Source: Yoonia sp034652275 (GTDB taxonomy: Bacteria > Pseudomonadota > Alphaproteobacteria > Rhodobacterales > Rhodobacteraceae). From it: a stretch of DNA of 64,000 nucleotides. The stretch is taken from NCBI RefSeq assembly GCF_034652275.1, contig NZ_JAXIWG010000002.1, positions 62,001-126,000 of the forward strand. Reading direction: 5' to 3'. The notes beneath the pieces are model-generated. The model was given only the letters and a program-made list of their open reading frames with translations. It was not told the origin of the DNA and did no database searches. Below are positions 34,561 through 42,670 of this stretch, piece by piece. Each line of letters opens with the position of its first letter. Within the stretch, counting starts at the first letter, position 1. Position numbers and translations under genes: made by a program.

Positions 34561-37041
34561 TCAGGGGCGGGCTGGTGCGACGATTTCCTGCCACGTGGTC
34601 AGAAACCGGCTGCGCCGCTGCGGGTCCAGCGCCACAAGCAGCACCGGCGCCAGCGCAATGGGCTGGATCACGCCCGTTCCCATCATCGAGATGCGTTCCG
34701 GCGTCCATGTGCCCGTGCTGTCCGGCATGATCGCGCCCAGCGCAGATGGCCCCGCACCCACGCGCTGACCGGCAGGCGACAGCGCGAAATCCACAAAAGC
34801 GCGCGCCAGATCGGGGTTTTGGGCTGTGCGGGGGATCACGATGCTGCGCGTCAGCACCAGCACATAATCGTCCGGCACGATGATCCCGATGGGCGCGCCC
34901 GCCGCCTGCCGCGCAAAGGCATAGGACCCCAGCACATTATACCCAAGGATCAGCTCTCCGCTGGCGACACTGTCCAGAATGGCGGGGCTTGAATCGCTCA
35001 GCCTTGCCCGCACCCGCCCGAAGGCCGCCGCAAGCCGCCAGAACTGCGATGAAATCTGCTGATCCTGCGACGCCAACAGATAGCCAAGCCCGCTGCGCGC
35101 GATGTCATAGGTTGCCACACGTCCCGCAAAGCGGGCGGGCTCTTGTTCCAGCAAGACCGCTAGATCCAGATGGTTGCGCGGCTGTGTGCCGGGCGGCATC
35201 AGGCGCGGATTGTAGATGATGACGGCGGGCTCATAGGTGAACCCGATCACTTCGGCCCGCCATTGCGCCCAAGCGGGTAACGCCGCCAGCCACGGCGATT
35301 GATAGGCCAGCGCATGCCCGTCATTCGCCAGTTTAAGCTGCAGGTCGGACGCCGACGAGATCAGCACATCGGGCGCCGGATCAAGCGTACCGGCCAGAAA
35401 CCCGTCATAAAGCGCAAGGCTGTCGGTCTCTTGATAGGTGACGGCAACGCCGGGATTTGCGGCCTGAAACGCGGCGATATAGGGCATGAAAAGGGCGGTA
35501 TCGGTGGTCCCTGCAATCGCAAGGCGCCGTGTCTCGGGCGCGTCGGGGGCAAAGAAGATCGCTTCGGCGGATAGGGGGCCGGGCGCGCCCAGCGCGGACA
35601 ACGCGCAGGCCAGCACCACCGCACCCGCCACGGCCGCGCGCTTTGCGCGGGGCGGACCGGCGGGTACCATATCCGCGACCGGCAAGGCGACAGCCACCTC
35701 GAGCCCGCCGCCAGCGCGGTCGCCCAATGTCAGCGTCCCGCCATGGCCTGCCACCACACGTTGCGCAATCGCAAGACCAAGCCCGGACCCGACCGTGCCG
35801 CCTGCACCTGTGCCACGCACGAAGCGTTGCAGCACGCGGTCCTTGTCGGCATCGGTAATCCCCGGCCCCCGATCACGGACGACCAGCCGGACCGTATCTT
35901 CGCCCTGCATGGCAACCGCCACCTCGATACCGCCGGATGAATAGGCCAGTGCGTTGTCGATCAGGTTGCGCAGCATTTCGCGCAAACCGACACGGTCGCC
36001 CGTCACCACGACGGTATCGGTGCCCGCGCAGATATCGGTGCCCACACGCGGACGCAGATCAGGGTCGAGCCTGCCCACCACCTCGTCCACAAGGGCCACA
36101 ATCGAAATCGGGCGCAATTCTTCGGTTTCCATCCGGTGCGAGATCGTGGCGTCCATCAAAAGCTGGGTGACCAGATGGCTCGCCTGGACCGCAGAGGTGT
36201 GTATCCGTGCCACGCGCGTGCGCAATTCTGCGGCGTCGGGTTCATCCAGCGCCATTTCCGATTGCGCCCGCAATGACGCCAGCGGGTTGCGCACCTGATG
36301 AGCCGCCTCGGCGACCAGATCCCCCATGCGGGCGGTGGATTGTTCCAGCCGCCCCATGAAATTGTTCAAGCCCCCGACAAGCCGCTGCACCTCGACCGGC
36401 ACCGGCACGTCAAGCGAGGACAGATCGTCGGGCCGCCGCTGCCGCAAGGCGCGGTCGATCACCGCGAGCGGCGCAAAGGCCCGCCCGATCACAATCCAGA
36501 CCAGCGCCAGCGCCAGCAGCGTCAGCACAGCGACCGGCACCAGCGCGGCCCCGACGATCTCGCCTGCCAAGGCGGCCCGTGCGCCACGCGTTTCAGCGAC
36601 TCTGATCGTGACCCAGCCGGTGCCTTCCGCGGTCGAGATCAGCCGCCCCAACCGGACCATGCGCACGGGTTCCCCGTTGTGGCGGATATCCGAAAACTCC
36701 GGATCGACCGATGTGGCCAAAGGCGTATCGGGCGCAAGATCGGGGTAGCCTGTCACATGTTCGCCTTGCGGACCAAGCACGGTATAGAAAACCCGCTCTT
36801 CGCCCGACACCATCGCAAAGGCGGCAAAGGGCATTTCGACCACCACCGCCCCGTCCTCGACCAGAACAGCACCAGCGATCGACAGGGCGGCGGCGGATAA
36901 AAGACGGTCAAGCGCCTGATCGGCGGCGCGATTGGCGTAATCCGAGATGAACGTCACCAGCAACGCGGCCGCCCCCAGCAGCATTGATGCCGCAAGGATC
37001 AGGATGCGACGGCGCAGGGATGGCGGGCTAGGTCTGCGCAT
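34561..37041 (-). CDS. TctE-like sensor histidine kinase fused to a C-terminal periplasmic solute-binding domain
   Basis: The 826-residue protein is a histidine kinase plus binding protein in one chain. Visible in order are TM1 (13-33), a periplasmic region (34-161), TM2 (162-187) and HAMP (about 188-240). Next come the HisKA helix with His248 in EAAHQVRNPLASLR and the HATPase domain with N-box LRNLIDNAL, G1 DRGPGI and G2 GSGLGLAI. A third membrane or signal-like segment (about 468-492) leads to a solute-binding domain (about 505-815) resembling iron(III)/thiamine-type ABC binding proteins (PYIAAFQAANPGVAVTYQET, LIILGYNVLGSYA-like region). The topology puts that domain back in the periplasm. 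The ATG at 37041 overlaps the regulator by 14 nt. All kinase motifs are intact and no permease for this binding domain is present. Confidence 0.85.
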   Translation of the reverse strand: MRRPSPPSLRRRILILAASMLLGAAALLVTFISDYANRAADQALDRLLSAAALSIAGAVLVEDGAVVVEMPFAAFAMVSGEERVFYTVLGPQGEHVTGYPDLAPDTPLATSVDPEFSDIRHNGEPVRMVRLGRLISTAEGTGWVTIRVAETRGARAALAGEIVGAALVPVAVLTLLALALVWIVIGRAFAPLAVIDRALRQRRPDDLSSLDVPVPVEVQRLVGGLNNFMGRLEQSTARMGDLVAEAAHQVRNPLASLRAQSEMALDEPDAAELRTRVARIHTSAVQASHLVTQLLMDATISHRMETEELRPISIVALVDEVVGRLDPDLRPRVGTDICAGTDTVVVTGDRVGLREMLRNLIDNALAYSSGGIEVAVAMQGEDTVRLVVRDRGPGITDADKDRVLQRFVRGTGAGGTVGSGLGLAIAQRVVAGHGGTLTLGDRAGGGLEVAVALPVADMVPAGPPRAKRAAVAGAVVLACALSALGAPGPLSAEAIFFAPDAPETRRLAIAGTTDTALFMPYIAAFQAANPGVAVTYQETDSLALYDGFLAGTLDPAPDVLISSASDLQLKLANDGHALAYQSPWLAALPAWAQWRAEVIGFTYEPAVIIYNPRLMPPGTQPRNHLDLAVLLEQEPARFAGRVATYDIARSGLGYLLASQDQQISSQFWRLAAAFGRVRARLSDSSPAILDSVASGELILGYNVLGSYAFARQAAGAPIGIIVPDDYVLVLTRSIVIPRTAQNPDLARAFVDFALSPAGQRVGAGPSALGAIMPDSTGTWTPERISMMGTGVIQPIALAPVLLVALDPQRRSRFLTTWQEIVAPARP

Positions 37042-37708
37042 CCGGCACCACCCGCGCCATATAGCCGACACCGCGCATCGTCACGACTTCGACCGTGCTG
37101 CCCGCGATCTTGCGGCGCAGGCGCGACACCAGCAGTTCCAGCGCGTTCTCCGATCCACCATCGTCCAGATGCGACAGCCGCGACATCAGCCTTTCGCGTG
37201 TGACGACGCGGCCCGCCTGTGTCATCAGCGCCTCGAGCAAGCCGAATTCGCGACGCCCGAGGTCAACCACCTGACCGGCCAGCGTGACGATCCGGCCGGC
37301 AGCGTCCAGTTTCAGATCGCCCATTTGCAGAACCGATGTGAACTGACCGGCAGGTCGGCGCACCAATGCGCGCAAACGCGCCTCCATCTCGCGCATGTCA
37401 AAGGGTTTGACCAGATAATCATCCGCCCCCAGATCAAGCAGACTGACCTTGTCGTCGATTTCGGCGCGCGCAGTGATGACGAGCACCGGCAGGTCGCGCT
37501 GGCCCCGCCTGATCTGGCGCAGGATCGCGATCCCGTCTGCGGCGGGCAGCGTCAGGTCCAGAATGACGGCATCGACAGGGTCGTCTTCCAGCAGGGCTGC
37601 GACATCGTGGCCCGTCCGGTTCCATGTCACGACATGGCCCGCCATCCTCAGGCGCCGTTCGACGGCTTCGCCGACATCGTGGTTATCTTCGACCAAAAGA
37701 ACCTTCAT
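37028..37708 (-). CDS. OmpR-family response regulator, TctD-like
   Basis: The 226-residue regulator has a receiver domain (Asp8, phospho-acceptor Asp51 in VILDLTLPAADG, Lys101 in DYLVKPF) and a C-terminal winged helix (LLVSRLRRKI, VTMRGVGYMARV). It is encoded directly upstream of the fused kinase with a 14-nt overlap, so the pair is one system. Proximity and the 11-bp repeat at 34542-34560 suggest it activates tctCBA, as TctD does in Salmonella; this is inference. The ATG at 37708 matches the family N-terminus. Confidence 0.88.
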   Translation of the reverse strand: MKVLLVEDNHDVGEAVERRLRMAGHVVTWNRTGHDVAALLEDDPVDAVILDLTLPAADGIAILRQIRRGQRDLPVLVITARAEIDDKVSLLDLGADDYLVKPFDMREMEARLRALVRRPAGQFTSVLQMGDLKLDAAGRIVTLAGQVVDLGRREFGLLEALMTQAGRVVTRERLMSRLSHLDDGGSENALELLVSRLRRKIAGSTVEVVTMRGVGYMARVVPDAQT

Positions 37709-37846
37709 CCCCACTTTTGAGACGAATGAAGGGGCCAAGTAAAGTCCCAAGGGGCCCGTCGATCACGCCGTCGCTGGCATCTTCGTGATGGAACACGCCC
37801 TGCAAGACGACGTTGGCACCCAGAATGAAGTGAAACGAAAGGTATT

Positions 37847-38989
37847 ATGATGAAAACCACAGTAACGCTGACCGCCGCCATTGCGCTGATGACAGGCGCA
37901 CCTGTGCTTGCGCAATCCTATGACGTCGAAACGCTGGCCGAGGGGCTGGATCGGCCTTGGGCGATGACCTTTCTGCCCGATGGCGGCGATATTCTGATGA
38001 CCGGACGGGGTGGCACATTCCTGATTTATGATGCAGCCAGCGGCGAGGTGCGTGAACTCGACGGCGCACCCGATGTCAACACCGACGGTCAGGGCGGCCT
38101 GCTCGATGTGGCGCTAGCCCCCGATTTCGCCGACAGCAACTTGATTTACATGACATGGGCTGGGGCCGTCGACGGCGGCACGACGACCCATCTGGGGCGC
38201 GGCACGCTGGACGCAGAGGCAGGGACGGTCACCGATATAGAAACCCTGTTTCAGGTCAGCCCCGGCATCGACAGCGATGCGCATTACGGATCGCGCATCG
38301 TGATCCATGACGATCACATCTACATGGGCACGGGCGACCGTAACTCTAAGGCCTTCGGCCCCGACCATATCGCGCAAGACCTGTCGAGCGAGAATGGCAG
38401 CGTCATCCGCCTGACGCTGGATGGCGAAGTGCCGGATGACAACCCCTTCGATGATACCGAAGGGGCGGCTCCCGCGATCTGGTCTTACGGACACCGCAAC
38501 ATCCAAGCGATGACCGTGCATCCCGATACTGGCGAGATCTGGCTGGCCGAACATGGCGAGGCCGGTGGCGATGAGGTCAACATCGTGCAGCGCGGGGAAA
38601 ACTTCGGCTGGCCGCTGGCTGCGTACGGCGTCGATTACCGCACAGGAGAGCAGTTCGCCGACACCCATCAGGAAGGCGACGGCTTCATCGCGCCGGTCTA
38701 TCACTGGGGTCCGGGGCGCGATGACCACTTTCCGCCGTCCGGCATGACGTTCTACGACGGTGACGCCTTCCCCGACTGGCAAGGACATCTGCTGGTGGGT
38801 AATCTGTTCCACCAGTATCTTGGCGTCTTTCCTGTCGACGGCGAAGACGTGTCAGACCCCGAACGCGTGCTGGACGGCGAAGGCTACCGCATCCGCGACG
38901 TCGCGGTCGGACCGGATGACGGGTTCATTTATGTGCTGACCGATGGCGAGGATACGCCCCTTCTGCGGTTGGTGCCATCCGAGGGCTGA
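37847..38989 (+). CDS. PQQ-dependent aldose sugar dehydrogenase (YliI/soluble GDH-like)
   Basis: The 380-residue exported protein has a signal peptide (about 1-22) and a six-bladed beta-propeller of the GSDH type. Typical pieces are LDRPWAMTFLPDG, GQGGLLDVALAPDF, the catalytic base His146 in DAHYGSR, GTGDRNS, YGHRNIQAM and EHGEAGGDEVNI. Homologues oxidise aldoses with PQQ as cofactor in the periplasm. No PQQ biosynthesis gene is visible in the window, so cofactor supply is unknown. It is divergent from the tctD-like gene, and an AAAGG site precedes the tandem ATGs. Confidence 0.87.
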   Translation: MMKTTVTLTAAIALMTGAPVLAQSYDVETLAEGLDRPWAMTFLPDGGDILMTGRGGTFLIYDAASGEVRELDGAPDVNTDGQGGLLDVALAPDFADSNLIYMTWAGAVDGGTTTHLGRGTLDAEAGTVTDIETLFQVSPGIDSDAHYGSRIVIHDDHIYMGTGDRNSKAFGPDHIAQDLSSENGSVIRLTLDGEVPDDNPFDDTEGAAPAIWSYGHRNIQAMTVHPDTGEIWLAEHGEAGGDEVNIVQRGENFGWPLAAYGVDYRTGEQFADTHQEGDGFIAPVYHWGPGRDDHFPPSGMTFYDGDAFPDWQGHLLVGNLFHQYLGVFPVDGEDVSDPERVLDGEGYRIRDVAVGPDDGFIYVLTDGEDTPLLRLVPSEG

Positions 38990-39044
38990 CCCGTCACGGC
39001 CTGCAGACTGCAAAGTTTTCAGGCAAAAGATGATCCGCAATGCA

Positions 39045-39076
39045 CTGCACGGCAGGGGAAAGCCCTTGCCGTGCAG
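39045..39076. terminator. Strong hairpin between the sugar dehydrogenase and the ABC operon
   Basis: Arms CTGCACGGCAGGG and CCCTTGCCGTGCAG pair over about 13 bp with a single bulge. The hairpin lies 56 nt after the dehydrogenase stop and 90 nt before the binding-protein ATG. No T-run follows, so it may be a Rho-dependent end, an mRNA-stabilising hairpin or a leader element rather than an intrinsic terminator. Confidence 0.4.
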
Positions 39077-39165
39077 CATCGTGCTTGACCATCCCACGCA
39101 AGCAGGCGAATTTGCCGGAACCGCACGCCATTCGGGGGATGTCGGCACAGATGAAAGGATCATTC

Positions 39166-40011
39166 ATGACGGATTACATGATCGACGCGGCGCGACGTGG
39201 GGCGCTGGCGTTGTTCGCAGGCGCGCTTGTCGCGACCTTGCCGCTGATGTCCCACGCGCAGGAAAACACACCGATGGACCCGCGCCTGACGACGCCCGGT
39301 TTCCTGACAGTCGGAACCGGTGATCCGGTCTATCCGCCGTGGATGCTCAACAACGACCCCGCCGGTGGCGAAGGGTTCGAAAACGGGCTGGTCTATGCGC
39401 TGGCCGCCGAACTGGGCTTTGCGCCCGAACAGGTCGTCTGGGTCAGCCAGACCTTTGACCAAGCGATTGCGCCCGGTGCGAAACCCTATGATTTCGGCAT
39501 CCAGCAGATTTCGGTGACCGAAGCACGGTCCGAGATCGTCAGCTTCAGCCAGGTCTATTTCCAGCCCGACAAGGCGGTCATCGCCCTACCCGGCAGCGCC
39601 GCTGAAACCGCCACCAGCTTTGAGGACCTGCGCGGTCTGCGCTGGGGGGCCGTGATCGGGACGACCGACAACGATTACCTCGTCAACATCCTCGGCGTGA
39701 CCGATGCCGCGATCTATAACGAACAGGTCGATGTGTTCCAGGCGCTGCAGGCAGGCCAGATCGACGCGACGCTGGCCGCTTTGCCGACTGCGCTGTTCAT
39801 GACCGCCGTGCAGGTGCCAGAGGCAAGCATCGTAGCACTTGTCCCCGCCGACGAGAATGACAATGGGCACGGCCTTTTGTTCGAGTTCGGCAACCCGCTG
39901 GTGCCTTGGGTCGACGAAGCGCTGAGCGCCATCATCGCACGCGGTGTCGTGGACGAACTGATCGCGACCTATCTGGTCGCTGATCCGGACCTGCCGATCA
40001 TCGCAGAATGA
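39166..40011 (+). CDS. Polar amino acid ABC transporter substrate-binding protein
   Basis: The 281-residue periplasmic protein has a signal peptide ending at SHAQ and the type 3 solute-binding pattern: DPVYPPWMLNN, GFENGLVYALAAELGF, FDQAIAPGAKPYDFGIQQIS and LRGLRWGAVIGTT. It should bind an amino acid and deliver it to the permease and ATPase that follow. The ATG at 39166 has AAGGA 6 nt upstream. Its stop overlaps the permease ATG by 4 nt (ATGA). Confidence 0.88.
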   Translation: MTDYMIDAARRGALALFAGALVATLPLMSHAQENTPMDPRLTTPGFLTVGTGDPVYPPWMLNNDPAGGEGFENGLVYALAAELGFAPEQVVWVSQTFDQAIAPGAKPYDFGIQQISVTEARSEIVSFSQVYFQPDKAVIALPGSAAETATSFEDLRGLRWGAVIGTTDNDYLVNILGVTDAAIYNEQVDVFQALQAGQIDATLAALPTALFMTAVQVPEASIVALVPADENDNGHGLLFEFGNPLVPWVDEALSAIIARGVVDELIATYLVADPDLPIIAE

Positions 40012-40898
40012 CGGATAGCTCTGTCGCCGCGCAACCAAGCGCGGTCAACGATCCGGCGCGGCGGGGACCACCCCCGCCGCCGCCCCGCCGTGGTTTCAAC
40101 TGGAAAGAAGCGATGATCCCTGCCGCCATCGGCGGGATCAGCGTTGTTGTGGTTTTTGGCCTGATGGCTTGGGTCGTCACCTCGGCCGAACAATGGCCAA
40201 GGATCAAGCTGCAATTCTTCAACATCGACGCCATGATCGCGGCCTTTCCGCGCGTGCTGCAAGGGTTCTGGGTGAACATGCAGGTCTGGCTGACGGTGCT
40301 GGCCTGTGTGCTGGTCTGGGCGCTGGTGCTGGCGGTCGTGCGCAGCTTGCGCGCGCCGTGGTTCGCGCCGTTCCGGCTGATGGTGGTGATCTATATCGAC
40401 ATTTTCCGCGGTGTGCCCGTGCTGCTGCTGGTGCTGCTGTTCGGCTTCGGCATCCCCGCGCTGAACCTGCCGGGCCTGCCCAATTCCGGCCTGTTCTGGG
40501 GCGCTGTCGCGATGGTGCTGAGCTATGCGGCTTATGTCGCGGAAATCTACCGCTCGGGCATCGACGCCGTGCATGAAGGCCAGCGCGCCGCCGCCAAGTC
40601 ACTGGGCCTCAGCGAATGGCAGACGCTGCGCTATGCGATCCTGCCGCAAGCTTTGCGCAACGTGGTGCCCGCGCTGATGAACATCGTCGTCGCCTTACAA
40701 AAGGACGTGGCGCTTTTGTCCGTCATCGGCGTACGCGATGCGGTCCGCGAGGCGCAGATCTACACCGCGTCGACCTTCAACTATTCGTCACTGATCGTGG
40801 CGGCGGGGCTGTTCCTGCTGGCGACCATCCCCATGGCGCGGCTGGCGGATTACCTGACACGGCGCGACCGCGAACGCCGCCTGCAAATCGCCGGATGA
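40008..40898 (+). CDS. Polar amino acid ABC transporter permease (HisM/GlnP type)
   Basis: The 296-residue inner-membrane protein has a Pro-rich cytoplasmic N-terminus (RRGPPPPPPRRG), about five membrane segments, the IDIFRGVPVLLLVLL motif of HisMQ-type permeases and the EAA coupling loop (EGQRAAAKSLGLSEWQTLR). Only one permease gene is present, so it may act as a homodimer. It is coupled to the binding protein upstream and to the ATPase 4 nt downstream. Confidence 0.92.
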   Translation: MTDSSVAAQPSAVNDPARRGPPPPPPRRGFNWKEAMIPAAIGGISVVVVFGLMAWVVTSAEQWPRIKLQFFNIDAMIAAFPRVLQGFWVNMQVWLTVLACVLVWALVLAVVRSLRAPWFAPFRLMVVIYIDIFRGVPVLLLVLLFGFGIPALNLPGLPNSGLFWGAVAMVLSYAAYVAEIYRSGIDAVHEGQRAAAKSLGLSEWQTLRYAILPQALRNVVPALMNIVVALQKDVALLSVIGVRDAVREAQIYTASTFNYSSLIVAAGLFLLATIPMARLADYLTRRDRERRLQIAG

Positions 40899-40902
40899 GA
40901 CG

Positions 40903-41652
40903 ATGACCACCCCCATGATCGACATCGACACCGTCACCAAATATTTCGGTGACAAGCTGGTGCTGGACCGCGTCAGCCTGTGCGTCGCCCCGCACGAGGT
41001 CGTCTGCCTGATCGGTGCCTCGGGGTCGGGCAAATCCACCCTGCTGCGCTGCGTGAACCGGCTGGTCGAATATGACTACGGCACGATCCGGCTGGACGGT
41101 ATGCCTGTCGATGATCCGGCCTTTGGCAAGACCGGCCTGCAAAAACGCGCGGGCATCGTGTTTCAGTCCTACAACTTGTTTCCGCATATGAATGTGCTCG
41201 ACAACATCACGCTGGCCCCGCGCCGCGTGCATGGCCATTCCCGCGCCGAGGCAGAAGAGCGCGGGCGCGAGGTGCTGGCGCGCTTCGGCATGGCGGGCTT
41301 TGCCGCATCCTATCCCGAACAGCTGTCAGGCGGGCAGCAACAGCGCGTGGCCATCGCCCGTGCGCTGATGACCCGTCCCGATGTGCTGCTGCTGGATGAA
41401 ATCACTGCCGCCCTTGACCCTGAACTGGTGGGCGAGGTGCTGGCGATCATCCGTGGCCTGAAAGACGAAGGCATGACCATGATGATCGTCACGCATGAAA
41501 TGGGGTTCGCGCGCGAATGTGCCGACAGGGTGGCGTTTCTGGATGGCGGCGTGATCCTTGAACAGGACACGCCCGACCGCCTGTTCAACGCCCCGCAAGA
41601 GCCGCGCACAAAGGCGTTCCTGCAACGGATCATCGCGTCAGGCAGGCTTTGA
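40903..41652 (+). CDS. Polar amino acid ABC transporter ATP-binding protein (GlnQ/HisP type)
   Basis: The 249-residue ATPase has Walker A GASGSGKST, the Q-loop, signature LSGGQQQR, Walker B VLLLDEITAALD and the H-loop VTHE. It has the compact length of amino acid importers. It completes the SBP-permease-ATPase operon and converges on the second OmpA-like gene (7-nt gap). Confidence 0.94.
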   Translation: MTTPMIDIDTVTKYFGDKLVLDRVSLCVAPHEVVCLIGASGSGKSTLLRCVNRLVEYDYGTIRLDGMPVDDPAFGKTGLQKRAGIVFQSYNLFPHMNVLDNITLAPRRVHGHSRAEAEERGREVLARFGMAGFAASYPEQLSGGQQQRVAIARALMTRPDVLLLDEITAALDPELVGEVLAIIRGLKDEGMTMMIVTHEMGFARECADRVAFLDGGVILEQDTPDRLFNAPQEPRTKAFLQRIIASGRL

Positions 41653-41659
41653 CCGCGCC

Positions 41660-42562
41660 CTAGCGCAGGACGATTTCAACACGGCGGTTCAGCGCGCGGC
41701 CCGCGTCGGTCGCGTTGCTGGCAACGGGCGCAAGCGGGCCGACCCCTGCGGGCACGGCGCGGCCTTGCGCGATCCCGTGGCTGGTTTCCAGCGCGCGCAC
41801 CACGGCACTGGCCCGCGCCAGCGACAGCGCCTGATTGGCGTCAAGACTGCCCACGCTGTCGGTATGCCCGACGACATAAAGCCCCGCATCCGGCCTGTCG
41901 GTCAGCAGCCGCGCAATCTCGGTGATGGCGTCGTCCGAGGTGGGCAAAAGATCGGCCTTGCCGAAATCGAAATAGATGTTCTCGATCGCGATGCGCCCTT
42001 GGGTATCCAGCGACGCAGCCATCGCCGCCGCATCCAGCACGCGCACTTGTCCGGTGTCCATGTCGTCGGCTTGCAGGATCTGGACGTAATGGTTGCTGGG
42101 CTCGACCCCCACCGACACAAAGACCGTGCCACCGTCAAACGGCATCTGTCCGGTGAAATAGGACACGCGCCCGCCCGCCCCAAGGTTCATCCCGTTGCGC
42201 CGCACCCAGCCCCCGTCTGCGGTATGGCCGCAATCAGCGCGGGATTCGCATTGCCAGCCAAGGGTAAAGCCACGCTCTTCCAGCGCCTGCTGGTAATTGG
42301 TCAAGATCTCGAGGATCGACCGATCCGCCGGATTGCGAAACCGCATCAAAAGAATGCGGCCTTCAAAGGTTTCCGACAGAACCTTGCGATCCATGAATCC
42401 GGTGATCCGGTCCGTACGGCCGAATTCCTCGAACACGCGGTCGGGGACACGTTCTTCCGATCCCACATAGGGTTCGATGACAAGCGTCAGATCGCCTTGC
42501 GCGGCGGCGGGCAGTGGCACCGCCAGCGCGCAGAGAACGGATAAGGTCAAGCGCAGCATCAT
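41660..42562 (-). CDS. OmpA-family protein with a DUF4892-like N-terminal region
   Basis: The exported protein (about 300 aa) has a signal peptide (ending PAAAQ), an N-terminal 160-residue domain with two cysteines (CESRADCGH), and a C-terminal OmpA domain (IYFDFGKADLLPTSDDAI, VVGHTDSVGS, NRRVEIVL). The N-terminal part recalls DUF4892, but I am not certain. The ATG at 42562 is preferred over the GTG at 42589; ATG 42559 is adjacent. It is the second OmpA-type gene within 12 kb, with a quite different N-terminal domain from the first. Confidence 0.77.
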   Translation of the reverse strand: MMLRLTLSVLCALAVPLPAAAQGDLTLVIEPYVGSEERVPDRVFEEFGRTDRITGFMDRKVLSETFEGRILLMRFRNPADRSILEILTNYQQALEERGFTLGWQCESRADCGHTADGGWVRRNGMNLGAGGRVSYFTGQMPFDGGTVFVSVGVEPSNHYVQILQADDMDTGQVRVLDAAAMAASLDTQGRIAIENIYFDFGKADLLPTSDDAITEIARLLTDRPDAGLYVVGHTDSVGSLDANQALSLARASAVVRALETSHGIAQGRAVPAGVGPLAPVASNATDAGRALNRRVEIVLR

Positions 42563-42670
42563 GAACCAGCCCTGCCTTTGCGAGATCACGTCACAGGCGC
42601 AATCCTGCGGGCAAGCGGTGTTTCGATCAAGTCTTTCTGTCAGACCTGACGCATCACCTGTGCGATCCGG

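Noticed and set aside
39085..39113. TTGACC followed after 17 nt by GAATTT as a promoter for the amino acid ABC operon
   Set aside because: The -35 box is good but the -10 box is too far from consensus to list as a feature.
40008..40120. Proline run in the ABC permease N-terminus as a sign of a frameshift
   Set aside because: The frame continues cleanly into the first membrane segment and overlaps the upstream stop by 4 nt. A Pro-rich cytoplasmic tail is acceptable in this family.
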